NCBI RefSeq assembly: GCF_009496005.1
Contig: NZ_WIBF01000005.1
Span: 124,001-188,000 of the forward strand
Length of the DNA stretch: 64,000 nt
From: Tritonibacter litoralis
GTDB taxonomy: Bacteria > Pseudomonadota > Alphaproteobacteria > Rhodobacterales > Rhodobacteraceae
Direction: 5' to 3'
The notes under the pieces are model-generated. The model had not been told where the DNA came from. It ran no database searches and was given only the letters and a program-made list of their open reading frames with translations. Made by a program: the position numbers and the translations under genes. Numbering within the stretch: the first letter of the stretch is position 1; every line of letters starts with the position of its first letter. Shown piece after piece: positions 51,972-59,900 of the stretch.

Positions 51972-53354
51972 GTGGAACAGGAGTTGCTAAATCTGACCGC
52001 CACGGTCGCCGAGTTAAAGGCAAAGGCGGATGCCACTGGCACCATCTTTTCTGAGACTTTCTATTATCTCACCATCCCATTGATGGTTCTTATTCACGTG
52101 GGCTTTTTGGCCTATGAAATGGGGGCGTCCCGATCCAAAAACGCGCTGGCCTCGGGGATCAAGAACATCCTGGCCTTTGCCATGATCGTGCCCTTCTTTT
52201 ATTATGTCGGCTGGTGGATTTACTGGGCCTTCCCAACAGGTCTGACCCTGTCAGAAGGGGCTATGGGCATTTCTGGTCTGGCCTATGCCAACGAAGTTGC
52301 AAGCCCGCTGAGCCAATATATGGGCCCCAATCTGGATGACCGCGCATCGGGCGTGTTCTGGGGCGCATTTGTGCTCTTTGCGGCGACCACCGCATCAATC
52401 CTGTCTGGCGGCGTGATCGAACGTATCCAACTGACAGGCTTTATCGTTCTCGCTGTGGTTCTGGGCGCCTTTGTCTGGATTTTGGCTGCGGCTTGGGGCT
52501 GGCACGCAGATGGCTGGCTGGTCAGCCAGTTTGGCTATCATGACTTTGGTGCAGCAGGCGTTGTCCACATGATCGCAGGCTTCTTTGCGCTTGGTGTTCT
52601 GATCAACCTTGGACCGCGGATCGGTAAGTTCAATCCCGACGGCTCTGCCAATGCAATCTCTGGCCACTCCATGCCCATGACCCTGATTGGCCTGATGCTG
52701 ATTATTGCGGGCTTCTGGGGCTTCTTGATGGGCTGTGTGATTGTGCCGGGTGAAGCCTGGTCCTGGTCTGGTGGTATTGAAACCTCGATCTATGGCACGC
52801 CGATGACCATGTCGGGCATGACCTTCAACATCCTGATGGGCTTTGCCGGTGGTATCATTGGTGCCTGGATGGTGACCCGCGATCCGTTCTGGATGATGTC
52901 CGGCGCGCTGGGTGGGATTATCTCCTGTGCGGCAGGCATTGATCTGTGGTGGCCGCCACTGGCCTTTGTCATCGCCTTTGTTGGCGCGGCCATGATGCCC
53001 TATGTCGCCAGCCTGGTGGAGAAATTTGGCATCGATGATGCGGTTGGCGCCTTTGCCGTCCACGGCTTCCTGGGCTTCTGGGGTGTCATCGTTGTTGGCA
53101 TCGCAGCCACTGGCTATCCGGCCATCTTTGGCGAAGCGGATGTGATCGAGATCTCCTTTATGGGGCAGTTGATCGGCGCGGTTGTTATGGCACTTTTGGG
53201 CTTTGCTCCCGGCTATCTCATCTCCTTCGCTCTCAAAGTGATGGGCCTCTTGCGGGTGCCAGAAGCGGCTGAGCTGGTGGGCCTTGATGAAACCAAAGTG
53301 CCAGCTTCGGCCTATCCCGAAGCGCTGCACCCATCGGTCTCTCCGGCCGAATAA
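51972..53354 (+). CDS. Divergent Amt-family ammonium/methylamine transporter
   Basis: A 460-residue membrane protein with about 11 helices of the Amt fold. Both pore histidines can be placed (DFGAAGVVHMIAG and DDAVGAFAVHGFLGFWG), and the ligand-site aspartate precedes the first. The N-terminus (residues 1-25) is an unusual charged helix, and several segments differ from AmtB. Position between tdm and dmm suggests transport of ammonium or methylated amines released by this pathway; the substrate is not proven. The start is GTG with AAGGAG upstream. Confidence 0.85.
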   Translation: MEQELLNLTATVAELKAKADATGTIFSETFYYLTIPLMVLIHVGFLAYEMGASRSKNALASGIKNILAFAMIVPFFYYVGWWIYWAFPTGLTLSEGAMGISGLAYANEVASPLSQYMGPNLDDRASGVFWGAFVLFAATTASILSGGVIERIQLTGFIVLAVVLGAFVWILAAAWGWHADGWLVSQFGYHDFGAAGVVHMIAGFFALGVLINLGPRIGKFNPDGSANAISGHSMPMTLIGLMLIIAGFWGFLMGCVIVPGEAWSWSGGIETSIYGTPMTMSGMTFNILMGFAGGIIGAWMVTRDPFWMMSGALGGIISCAAGIDLWWPPLAFVIAFVGAAMMPYVASLVEKFGIDDAVGAFAVHGFLGFWGVIVVGIAATGYPAIFGEADVIEISFMGQLIGAVVMALLGFAPGYLISFALKVMGLLRVPEAAELVGLDETKVPASAYPEALHPSVSPAE

Positions 53355-53377
53355 TCCCAGACAGAAAGGTTGAAACA

Positions 53378-53551
53378 ATGAATTCACCAGTCACTTCCGG
53401 CACTTGGGACGGCTTCACCGGAGCCTATTACACCGGCCTCGGATCGGGCGAGCTTCTGTGGCTCTTGGCGACCATGGCCTTGTTGGTGATCGCCATCGCA
53501 TTGGGCGCGCGCCACGAAAAGGAAGCCTATGACGCGGTTGAAAAGAAGTAA
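53378..53551 (+). CDS. 57-residue single-helix membrane protein beside Amt
   Basis: A short reading frame with a GAAAGG ribosome site. An aromatic N-terminal segment (WDGFTGAYYTGLGSGE) is followed by one transmembrane helix (about 25-43, LLWLLATMALLVIAIALGA) and a charged tail (RHEKEAYDAVEKK). It begins 23 bases after the transporter and before dmmD. Not a family recognised here; it may be a small regulatory or stabilising subunit of the transporter. Confidence 0.75.
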   Translation: MNSPVTSGTWDGFTGAYYTGLGSGELLWLLATMALLVIAIALGARHEKEAYDAVEKK

Positions 53552-53565
53552 TCGCGCATCGGCAG

Positions 53566-53585
53566 GGGGCGGTTTGGGCCGCCCC
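53566..53585 (+). terminator. Intercistronic hairpin before dmmD
   Basis: GGGGCGG-TTTGGG-CCGCCCC, a 7-bp stem with no T-run. Possibly an mRNA processing or partial termination site between the transporter pair and the dmm genes. Confidence 0.5.
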
Positions 53586-53627
53586 TCCATCCCCCAACTC
53601 CTAAACCAATGAACGAAGGATAAGAAA

Positions 53628-54761
53628 ATGACCGCATCATGGAGGTTTTCAGCCCTGGCAGAGCGTCACCGGGCGATGGGCTCTGACCTGGAGGACTGGA
53701 GCGGCATGGGCACCGCCTGGACCTATGACAAGGACCAGATGGAAGAATATATGGCGATCCGCACCAAGGCGGGGGTTATGGATGTCTCGGGCCTGAAAAA
53801 AGTCCATGTGATCGGCCCCCACGCCAGCCATGTGATTGACCGCGCCACCACCCGCAACGTTGAGAAACTGAAACCGGGCCGCTCCACCTATGCCTGCATG
53901 CTGAATGATCAGGGCAAATTTGTGGATGACTGCGTGATCTACCGCATGGGCCCGCACAGCTTTATGGTGGTGCATGGTTCTGGCGCGGGTCACGAGCAGC
54001 TGACCATGGCCGCAATGGGCCGCAATGTGACCGTTCAGTTTGACGACGACCTGCACGATATCTCGTTGCAGGGTCCTGTGGCCGTTGATTTTCTGGAAAA
54101 ACATGTGCCCGGCATTCGCGACGTTGTCTATTTCAGCCATATCCACACGATGCTGTTTGACAAGCCGGTCACCATCTCGCGCACCGGGTACACGGGTGAG
54201 CGCGGCTATGAGATCTTTTGCCGCCGCCAGGATGCGGTCGAAATCTGGGATCGTATCGTGGCCGAAGGGGCCGACATGGGGATTATCCCCACCCGCTTTA
54301 CCACGCTGGATATGTTGCGGGCCGAAAGCTATTTGCTGTTTTTCCCCTACGACAACTCGGAAATGTACCCGTTTGAGGATGAAGCCTGCGGCGACACCCT
54401 GTGGGAGCTTGGCCTCGACTTCACAGTGTCCAAGGGCAAAACGGGTTTTCGCGGTGCCGAAGAGCATTATCGCTTGAAGGGCAAGGAACGGTTCAAGATC
54501 TACGGCGTCAAGCTGGAAGGTACGGAGCCCGCGGCCGAAGGCGCGCCGATCCTGCGCGATGGTAAACAGGTGGGTGTGGTCACCATTGGCTTTTACAGCC
54601 CGCTCAATGACCACAACGTCGGCATTGCACGCATGCCGGTTGATTGCGCAGAGCCAGGTGTGCCGCTGACAATTCAAAACCCAGATGGTGAGATCGCAGC
54701 GGTGGCCAGCCCGATGCCATTTTACGATCCTGAGAAAAAGCGGCGCACCGCCAAAGGCTGA
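53628..54761 (+). CDS. dmmD: GcvT-family aminomethyltransferase, DmmD
   Basis: A 377-residue single-domain GcvT-like protein (AIRTKAGVMDVSGLKKVHVIGPHA, TISRTGYTGERGYEIFCRRQDAVEIWD, C-terminal GVVTIGFYSPLNDHNVGIA). Being directly upstream of dmmABC, it fits the dmmDABC arrangement of roseobacters. It probably accepts formaldehyde released in dimethylamine demethylation onto tetrahydrofolate. The family is certain; the subunit name rests on gene order. Confidence 0.85.
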   Translation: MTASWRFSALAERHRAMGSDLEDWSGMGTAWTYDKDQMEEYMAIRTKAGVMDVSGLKKVHVIGPHASHVIDRATTRNVEKLKPGRSTYACMLNDQGKFVDDCVIYRMGPHSFMVVHGSGAGHEQLTMAAMGRNVTVQFDDDLHDISLQGPVAVDFLEKHVPGIRDVVYFSHIHTMLFDKPVTISRTGYTGERGYEIFCRRQDAVEIWDRIVAEGADMGIIPTRFTTLDMLRAESYLLFFPYDNSEMYPFEDEACGDTLWELGLDFTVSKGKTGFRGAEEHYRLKGKERFKIYGVKLEGTEPAAEGAPILRDGKQVGVVTIGFYSPLNDHNVGIARMPVDCAEPGVPLTIQNPDGEIAAVASPMPFYDPEKKRRTAKG

Positions 54762-54769
54762 CGCCCCTC

Positions 54770-54798
54770 CACCGGCGCGCGATCTGCGTGCGCCGGTG
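54770..54798 (+). terminator. Intercistronic hairpin between dmmD and dmmA
   Basis: CACCGGCGC (54770-54778) pairs with GCGCCGGTG (54790-54798). No T-run follows. Likely an intercistronic stabilising or processing structure. Confidence 0.5.
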
Positions 54799-54832
54799 TC
54801 TTCCGCGCAAGGCAAAAGGAGAGAGAGACCCC

Positions 54833-55435
54833 ATGACCCAAACGCCATTTACCCCATCCATTATCAGCCGCCCCACCTATGCTCAGTTGCAATCGAACGG
54901 CGGCAGCCCTTCTGTGTTGTTGGCCGAAGGCGCCGGCGCTGCAGCCTTGCTGGATCTTTTTGCGCGCGATGCGTCGGTGCTGGATCGCGGGCAGATCTTC
55001 TTTGTTACTGCGGGCTCCGATCTGGGGCCGAAACTGCGCGGCGCTGGTGCGCGGGCCTTTCATCAGGGCGACAGCTACAGCGATATCCAGGTCCAATTTC
55101 AAACCGCATTGAACGCGGCCCCCATGGGCACCTCGGTCTATCTTGCTGGGGGGGAAGGGGTCATTGGCCAGGCCACATCCGATGCGCTGGCGGCGGGTAT
55201 CGAGCATGATGCCATTCAGGCCGAACATCGCGGATCGATCGCGCGCCGCATGCAATGTGTGCATTGCAAAGGCATCACCGAAAACGTCACCACCGACCCG
55301 TTTACCTGTTCCAACTGTGGTTTGACCCTGTTTGTGCGGGATCATTACTCCCGCCGCCTGGGCGCGTTCCAAGGTGTCTGCGTGGATGCTGAAACACCCG
55401 GCGTCATTCCGGAGCAACAGGAGATCCAGCTATGA
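54833..55435 (+). CDS. dmmA: Dimethylamine monooxygenase subunit DmmA
   Basis: A 200-residue protein. The N-terminal part (about 15-135) has alternating strands and helices. The C-terminal knuckle has cysteines at 142, 145, 159 and 162 (CVHC and CSNC), matching the DmmA-like C-terminal domain and suggesting a zinc or rubredoxin-like site. It is part of the DmmABC enzyme that demethylates dimethylamine to methylamine and formaldehyde. The ATG at 54833 follows a GGAGAGAGA site. It overlaps dmmB by 4 bases. Confidence 0.88.
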   Translation: MTQTPFTPSIISRPTYAQLQSNGGSPSVLLAEGAGAAALLDLFARDASVLDRGQIFFVTAGSDLGPKLRGAGARAFHQGDSYSDIQVQFQTALNAAPMGTSVYLAGGEGVIGQATSDALAAGIEHDAIQAEHRGSIARRMQCVHCKGITENVTTDPFTCSNCGLTLFVRDHYSRRLGAFQGVCVDAETPGVIPEQQEIQL

Positions 55436-56379
55436 ACAGCCAAGCTTTGCGTGTGTCCGCAGTTGAGCCTTTGACCCCGCGGATCACTCGGTTCCGCTTT
55501 GAGCATCCCGAAGGTCAGCCTTTGCCGCTGTTTTCCGGCGGGGCACATGTGGTGGTGGAAATGCCCGACGGCGACACGCTGCGCCGAAATGCCTATTCGC
55601 TGATCTCTGATCCGATGGATGGCTCGGGCTATGAAATCGCCGTCCAACGTGAAGAGGAGGGCCGCGGCGGATCGCGGTTTATGCACACCCAAGTGAAGCC
55701 CGGCGATATGCTCAACATTGGCACGCCGCTGAACCTTCTGTCATTGGACCTGCGCGCGCGCAAACATGTGCTGATCGCAGGCGGCATTGGCATCACGCCG
55801 TTCCTCGCCCAGATCAAACAATTGATCCAGATGGGCCTGACCTACGAGCTGCACTATGCCGCGCGGTCCCGTGACGAGGCGGCGGGGCTGGCGTTGCTGC
55901 CCGAAGGCACGAACCTGCATCTCTATTTTGATGCGGAGGGTGAGGTTGTCCCGATCCAAGAGCTGTTGGCGCGCCAACCCACCGGAACGCATGTCTATAC
56001 CTGCGGTCCCAAGGGTATGATTGCCGCCGTCAAGGAACAGGCGACCGCCTTGGGCTGGCCTGCCTCCGCCGTTCATTCCGAAGCTTTCACCGCGCCGCCG
56101 CCGGGTCAGGCCTTCACTGTGACGCTGGCTAAATCGGGCAAGACGCTGACAGTGGGTCCACACCAAAGCCTGCTGGAAGCGCTGGAAGCGGCAGAGGTCG
56201 ATGTGTCCTGGAGCTGCCGGGGCGGCGCCTGCGGGCAATGTGAAACATCGGTTTCCACCTGCGCTGGCGAACTGCAGCACAATGATCACTGGCTGAGCGA
56301 GGAAGACCGCGCAGCCAACACCAAAATCATGCCCTGCGTTTCACGCTTTGTGGGGCAGGATCTGACGCTTGACCTTTAA
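55432..56379 (+). CDS. dmmB: Dimethylamine monooxygenase reductase subunit DmmB
   Basis: A 315-residue PDR/VanB-type reductase with FMN-binding (RNAYSLISDP), NAD-binding (LIAGGIGITPFLAQI) and C-terminal plant-type 2Fe-2S domains. Cluster cysteines are C262, C267, C270 and C302. It passes electrons from NAD(P)H to the haem oxygenase component DmmC. Coupled to dmmA by an ATGA overlap. Confidence 0.92.
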   Translation: MNSQALRVSAVEPLTPRITRFRFEHPEGQPLPLFSGGAHVVVEMPDGDTLRRNAYSLISDPMDGSGYEIAVQREEEGRGGSRFMHTQVKPGDMLNIGTPLNLLSLDLRARKHVLIAGGIGITPFLAQIKQLIQMGLTYELHYAARSRDEAAGLALLPEGTNLHLYFDAEGEVVPIQELLARQPTGTHVYTCGPKGMIAAVKEQATALGWPASAVHSEAFTAPPPGQAFTVTLAKSGKTLTVGPHQSLLEALEAAEVDVSWSCRGGACGQCETSVSTCAGELQHNDHWLSEEDRAANTKIMPCVSRFVGQDLTLDL

Positions 56380-56390
56380 AGGAGGGACCG

Positions 56391-57443
56391 ATGACCATCC
56401 GTTTTAACGACGAAACCTTCCGCGACGATTACACGTTCTACAACTCTCCCGAGGCCATCCAGCGGTTCCCTTTTCCGTTTGACCGGGATGACTACATGTA
56501 TTCCGTCAATATCGAGCCGCATAAAACGGGCCCCAAAGGCACGCCCTTTGACGTGGCCTTTGATGTGGACGAACATTACGTCAGCGAGATGCGCGACCGG
56601 GCCATCACGCTGGAGCAAGATCCCAAACGCTGCCAGTCGCTGCCTCATATGGAGCTGGCGGGCTGGGATCTGCTGGAGTTGATTATGACCTCCAAGGTTG
56701 CTGACTACCCGGATCTGTTTGAACTCCATCGTGACGGCAACAGCTGGCGCTGGATCAACAAGCCAATGGGGATCGACGACAGTTTCACTTTTCTGGATGC
56801 TTCAACGCTGCCTTACGGTCCGATGGAATATATCACCCGTCAGGCCCAGGGGGATTTTGCGCTGCTGGATCAACGCGATGATAACCTTTGGATGGATGCT
56901 GGCATGATCACCAGCCAGGCCGATTGGTCGCTGGATTTCGACATCGGCATGAACTTTTTTGAATGGCACGCGCCGGTGCCCAAAGCGCATGAGATGAAGA
57001 TCTTCCAACGCGCGCTCAAATTCCTGATGAACGTTCAGCAAGGTGCCCAGTCGCGGCGGTTGAACTGGACGATGACGGTCAACCCGCGTCTGGACACCAG
57101 CCCGGAAAACTATCACCTGTGGGGTCCGGAAAAACGCACCGTGACGCCCGAAAATGTGGGCCAAAAACAATATCTGCGGGTTGAATTGCAGACCTTCTGG
57201 CGTCTGCCACGTTCCAATGCGCTGGCCTTTCCGATCCGTTGTTACCTGGCAAATTTGCAGGATCTGTCATCGGTTCCCAAATGGGGGCGTCGCCTGCATC
57301 GGGTGATCCGTGATCTGCCGGATGAGCTGGCAGATTACAAAGGGTTTGCGGTGAACCGCGCGATGATCATCGACTATCTGGCGCAATTCGATGACGGGGG
57401 CGAGACCTCACCGGGCATCTACCCAAACGAAGACAAGACGTGA
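56391..57443 (+). CDS. dmmC: Dimethylamine monooxygenase oxygenase subunit DmmC (DUF3445)
   Basis: A 350-residue DUF3445 protein, the haem-dependent oxidative N-demethylase family (LEQDPKRCQSLPHMELAGWDLLELIM, HLWGPEKRTVTPENVGQKQYLRVELQTFWRLPRSNA-type C-terminal core). It is the probable catalytic subunit converting dimethylamine to methylamine and formaldehyde. A strong AAAGGAGGGA ribosome site precedes the ATG, 11 bases after dmmB. Confidence 0.9.
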   Translation: MTIRFNDETFRDDYTFYNSPEAIQRFPFPFDRDDYMYSVNIEPHKTGPKGTPFDVAFDVDEHYVSEMRDRAITLEQDPKRCQSLPHMELAGWDLLELIMTSKVADYPDLFELHRDGNSWRWINKPMGIDDSFTFLDASTLPYGPMEYITRQAQGDFALLDQRDDNLWMDAGMITSQADWSLDFDIGMNFFEWHAPVPKAHEMKIFQRALKFLMNVQQGAQSRRLNWTMTVNPRLDTSPENYHLWGPEKRTVTPENVGQKQYLRVELQTFWRLPRSNALAFPIRCYLANLQDLSSVPKWGRRLHRVIRDLPDELADYKGFAVNRAMIIDYLAQFDDGGETSPGIYPNEDKT

Positions 57444-57502
57444 ACCGCGTCCCTGGCGTGCGGAGGATCCGCGCGCCTTTGCCATCAAAGGGGAGGGGGG
57501 CC

Positions 57503-57823
57503 ATGGCCTGGTTGATCCTATTTGCTGCAGGTCTATTGGAAACGGCCTGGGCAATCTGTTTGAAATACACTGACGGGCTGACCCGCCTCGTTCCCTCCAC
57601 GATCACGTTGGTTCTGGTGCTGGTCAGCCTATATATGCTGAGCCTTTCTTTGCGCCACATTCCAGTGGGGACGGCTTATGCGGTCTGGTCCGGTATAGGC
57701 GCGGCAGGAACCGTGGTGATTGGCATCCTGATCTACGCCGAACCTCTGTCGTGGCCACGTATGATCTGTGTCGGGCTGATCTTGATTGGTATCATCGGGC
57801 TGAAGATGGTGGATTCCGCATGA
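57503..57823 (+). CDS. sugE: SMR-family exporter SugE/Gdx type
   Basis: A 106-residue, four-helix small multidrug resistance protein. It has the essential membrane glutamate in AGLLETAWAICLKYTDG (near residue 13) and the family segment PVGTAYAVWSGIGAAGTV. The sequence is closer to guanidinium exporters (Gdx/SugE) than to EmrE. It lies 59 bases after dmmC and could remove excess methylated amines or guanidinium. A GGGAGGGGG site precedes the ATG. Confidence 0.9.
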   Translation: MAWLILFAAGLLETAWAICLKYTDGLTRLVPSTITLVLVLVSLYMLSLSLRHIPVGTAYAVWSGIGAAGTVVIGILIYAEPLSWPRMICVGLILIGIIGLKMVDSA

Positions 57824-57857
57824 TCTGCGGATCTGTCTTCTGTCTGATTTTGGGGAG

Positions 57858-57941
57858 AAGTGGCAGCCCGTAGGGGAATCGAACCCCTCTTTCCAGGTTG
57901 AAAACCTGGCGTCCTAACCGATAGACGAACGGGCCACTCTG
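57858..57941. repeat. 84-bp identical repeat (copy 2) containing tRNA-Glu
   Basis: Identical to 40360-40443 and in the same orientation, 17,498 bp away. The tRNA-upstream flank (to about 57960) remains similar, as for a duplicated tRNA promoter region. Confidence 0.85.
57861..57935 (-). tRNA. tRNA-Glu (anticodon TTC), copy 2
   Basis: Identical 75-base minus-strand cloverleaf with encoded CCA, anticodon TTC. It lies between the convergent sugE and the recJ region. A frame of 77 codons across it is spurious. Confidence 0.97.
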
Positions 57942-58047
57942 AGTGTGAGCGGGTGTTTAGTTCCAAGAGCGAAGGGTCGCAAGCGGAAAAATACGTTTTT
58001 GTGAAATTTCTCAGACGCCAGCGCCCTGTGCGGTTTTAGGCAAGGAT

Positions 58048-59787
58048 TTAAGCAGGCGCTGCGTCCTCCAGGCGCAGCTGGGGCATCTGACGGCCACCCC
58101 ATGTGTTGATCTCAAGCCGCCCCGCGCAATGGAACCGTGCGCCGCCATGTTCCAACAGCCGCTGCCCCATAGGGGTGTCAAATGCGCCAAAACAGATCGC
58201 ATCCAGCTTGGCCCCCATCCCATCCGTCAGGCTCAGCTTCAGATGGCTTTCGCCGACCCGCTTGGCAAATTTGATCGCCACATCCGGAAACCCATACCGC
58301 GGCGCAGGCGCGCCAGCGCCAAAAGGGCCTGCCAGTTCGATCTGTTCGATCAGATCGACCTTGGCGGCACCCGGCATCAGCATGCCATCCAGTTTCAGAT
58401 CCTGTGGCCCCAATGCGCCCGCACCCTGTTTGTCCAACAGCTCAGCCAGTCGGGCCATCGCAGGCTCCAGCTGGTCCCGGGCCACGGTCAGACCCGCCGC
58501 CATCTTGTGCCCGCCGCCCTTTAACAGAAGGCCTTCTGCGGCGACCTTTTGGATCGACGCACCCAGATCGATGCCAGACACCGACCGGCCGGACCCTTTG
58601 CCCTCATCTCCGTCCAGACCAATCACCACCGCCGGACGACCGGTTGCTTCCTTGAGGCGCGAGGCGACGATCCCCACCACCCCCGGATGCCAGCCTTCGC
58701 CCGCCGCCCAGACCAATGGCGCATCCAAACCGCGCTCTTCAGCCTGTTCCAGTGCAGCAGCGCGCACGGCGCTTTCAATATCCCGCCGTTCGGTGTTCAA
58801 CTGATCCAGCCGTTCAGCCATAGCGGCGGCCTCATGAGGATCCTGTGTTGCGAGCAGCCGCGCGCCCAGATCGGCCTTGCCAATGCGACCTCCCGCATTG
58901 ACACGCGGCCCCAACAAAAAGCCAAGGTGATAGGTCGAAGGCGCGGCGTCCATCCGGCTTACATCGGCCAGGGCCACCAGGCCAGGGCGCTGTCGCCCCC
59001 CCATCACCTTCAATCCCTGACGCACCAGCGCCCGGTTTGCACCGATCAAGGGGGCGACATCCGCCACAGTGGCCAGTGCCACCAGATCCAACAGGCTCAT
59101 CAAGTCCGGGCCTTTCTGCCCCGCCGCACGCATCTGTCGCCCGGTTTCGACCAGCATCAGGAACACAACGCCCGCAGCACAGAAATACCCCAGATCACCG
59201 CTTTCATCCTGCCGGTTTGGGTTCACTACCGCGACACACTCCGGCAGGGTTTCCCCACCCAGGTGGTGATCCAGCACGATCACATCCGCGCCTTTGGCGG
59301 CGGCAATAGGCTCATGGCTCAAGGTGCCGCAATCGACACAGATGATCAGATCGTGGGCCTCTGCCAATTGCTGCATAGCGGGCACATTGGGCCCATAACC
59401 CTCGTCAATCCGGTCTGGGATATAAAGCGTAGCATCCAACCCCATGGCCCGCAGCCAGACCAGCAACAGAGCAGAAGAAGAACCGCCGTCGACGTCATAA
59501 TCAGCGAATACCGCGATCCGCTCGCGCCTGTTGACCGCCGCCAGAAACCGTGCAGCAGCGGCTTCCATATCTTTCATTTCACGCGGGTCAGGCAGCAGCT
59601 CTTTCAGCTTGGGCTGCAAGAACCCTTGCGCTTCCATCGGGGGGACCCCGCGGCGGGCCAGGACCTGACACACCGCAGCCGGCAGGGAGGTCTGCTGCGC
59701 CATCATCTCTGCCGCGCGCTCCACCTCCAACGCAGGCCCCACCCAACGGCGCCCGGTCAAAGAGGTCTCAACTCCCAGAAAACTCAT
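58048..59787 (-). CDS. recJ: Single-stranded-DNA-specific exonuclease RecJ
   Basis: A 579-residue DHH-superfamily 5'-3' exonuclease acting in recombination and repair. DYDVDG (96-101) and VLDHHLGG (DHH at 173-175) are the metal-binding motifs. The C-terminal DHHA1 domain contains the GGGHKMAAGLT motif. Length is normal. Begins MSFLGVETSLTGRRW. Confidence 0.95.
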   Translation of the reverse strand: MSFLGVETSLTGRRWVGPALEVERAAEMMAQQTSLPAAVCQVLARRGVPPMEAQGFLQPKLKELLPDPREMKDMEAAAARFLAAVNRRERIAVFADYDVDGGSSSALLLVWLRAMGLDATLYIPDRIDEGYGPNVPAMQQLAEAHDLIICVDCGTLSHEPIAAAKGADVIVLDHHLGGETLPECVAVVNPNRQDESGDLGYFCAAGVVFLMLVETGRQMRAAGQKGPDLMSLLDLVALATVADVAPLIGANRALVRQGLKVMGGRQRPGLVALADVSRMDAAPSTYHLGFLLGPRVNAGGRIGKADLGARLLATQDPHEAAAMAERLDQLNTERRDIESAVRAAALEQAEERGLDAPLVWAAGEGWHPGVVGIVASRLKEATGRPAVVIGLDGDEGKGSGRSVSGIDLGASIQKVAAEGLLLKGGGHKMAAGLTVARDQLEPAMARLAELLDKQGAGALGPQDLKLDGMLMPGAAKVDLIEQIELAGPFGAGAPAPRYGFPDVAIKFAKRVGESHLKLSLTDGMGAKLDAICFGAFDTPMGQRLLEHGGARFHCAGRLEINTWGGRQMPQLRLEDAAPA

Positions 59788-59808
59788 GCTCTGCCCTTCG
59801 TTTCATGC

Positions 59809-59845
59809 CAAAAGGCCGGATCCAAATCGGAACCCGGCCCTTTCA
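59809..59845 (-). terminator. Probable glpX terminator
   Basis: On the minus strand AAAGGGCCGGG (59843-59833) pairs with CCGGCCTTT (59819-59811), followed by TGG. It is a 9-bp GC-rich stem 56 bases after the glpX stop. Confidence 0.6.
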
Positions 59846-59900
59846 TCTTTTTATAAATACTCAAAATCCCAAGGTCTGCCCAACCCGGAAGCGCCTGCGA

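Noticed and set aside
40360-57941. Integrative element with tRNA attachment sites
   Set aside because: The repeated sequence is a full tRNA gene with promoter-side flank rather than a short att core, and no integrase, excisionase or phage gene is present between the copies.
57733-57966. 77-codon minus-strand frame
   Set aside because: It runs through the tRNA-Glu gene and the 3' end of sugE; the apparent protein is an artefact of the tRNA sequence.
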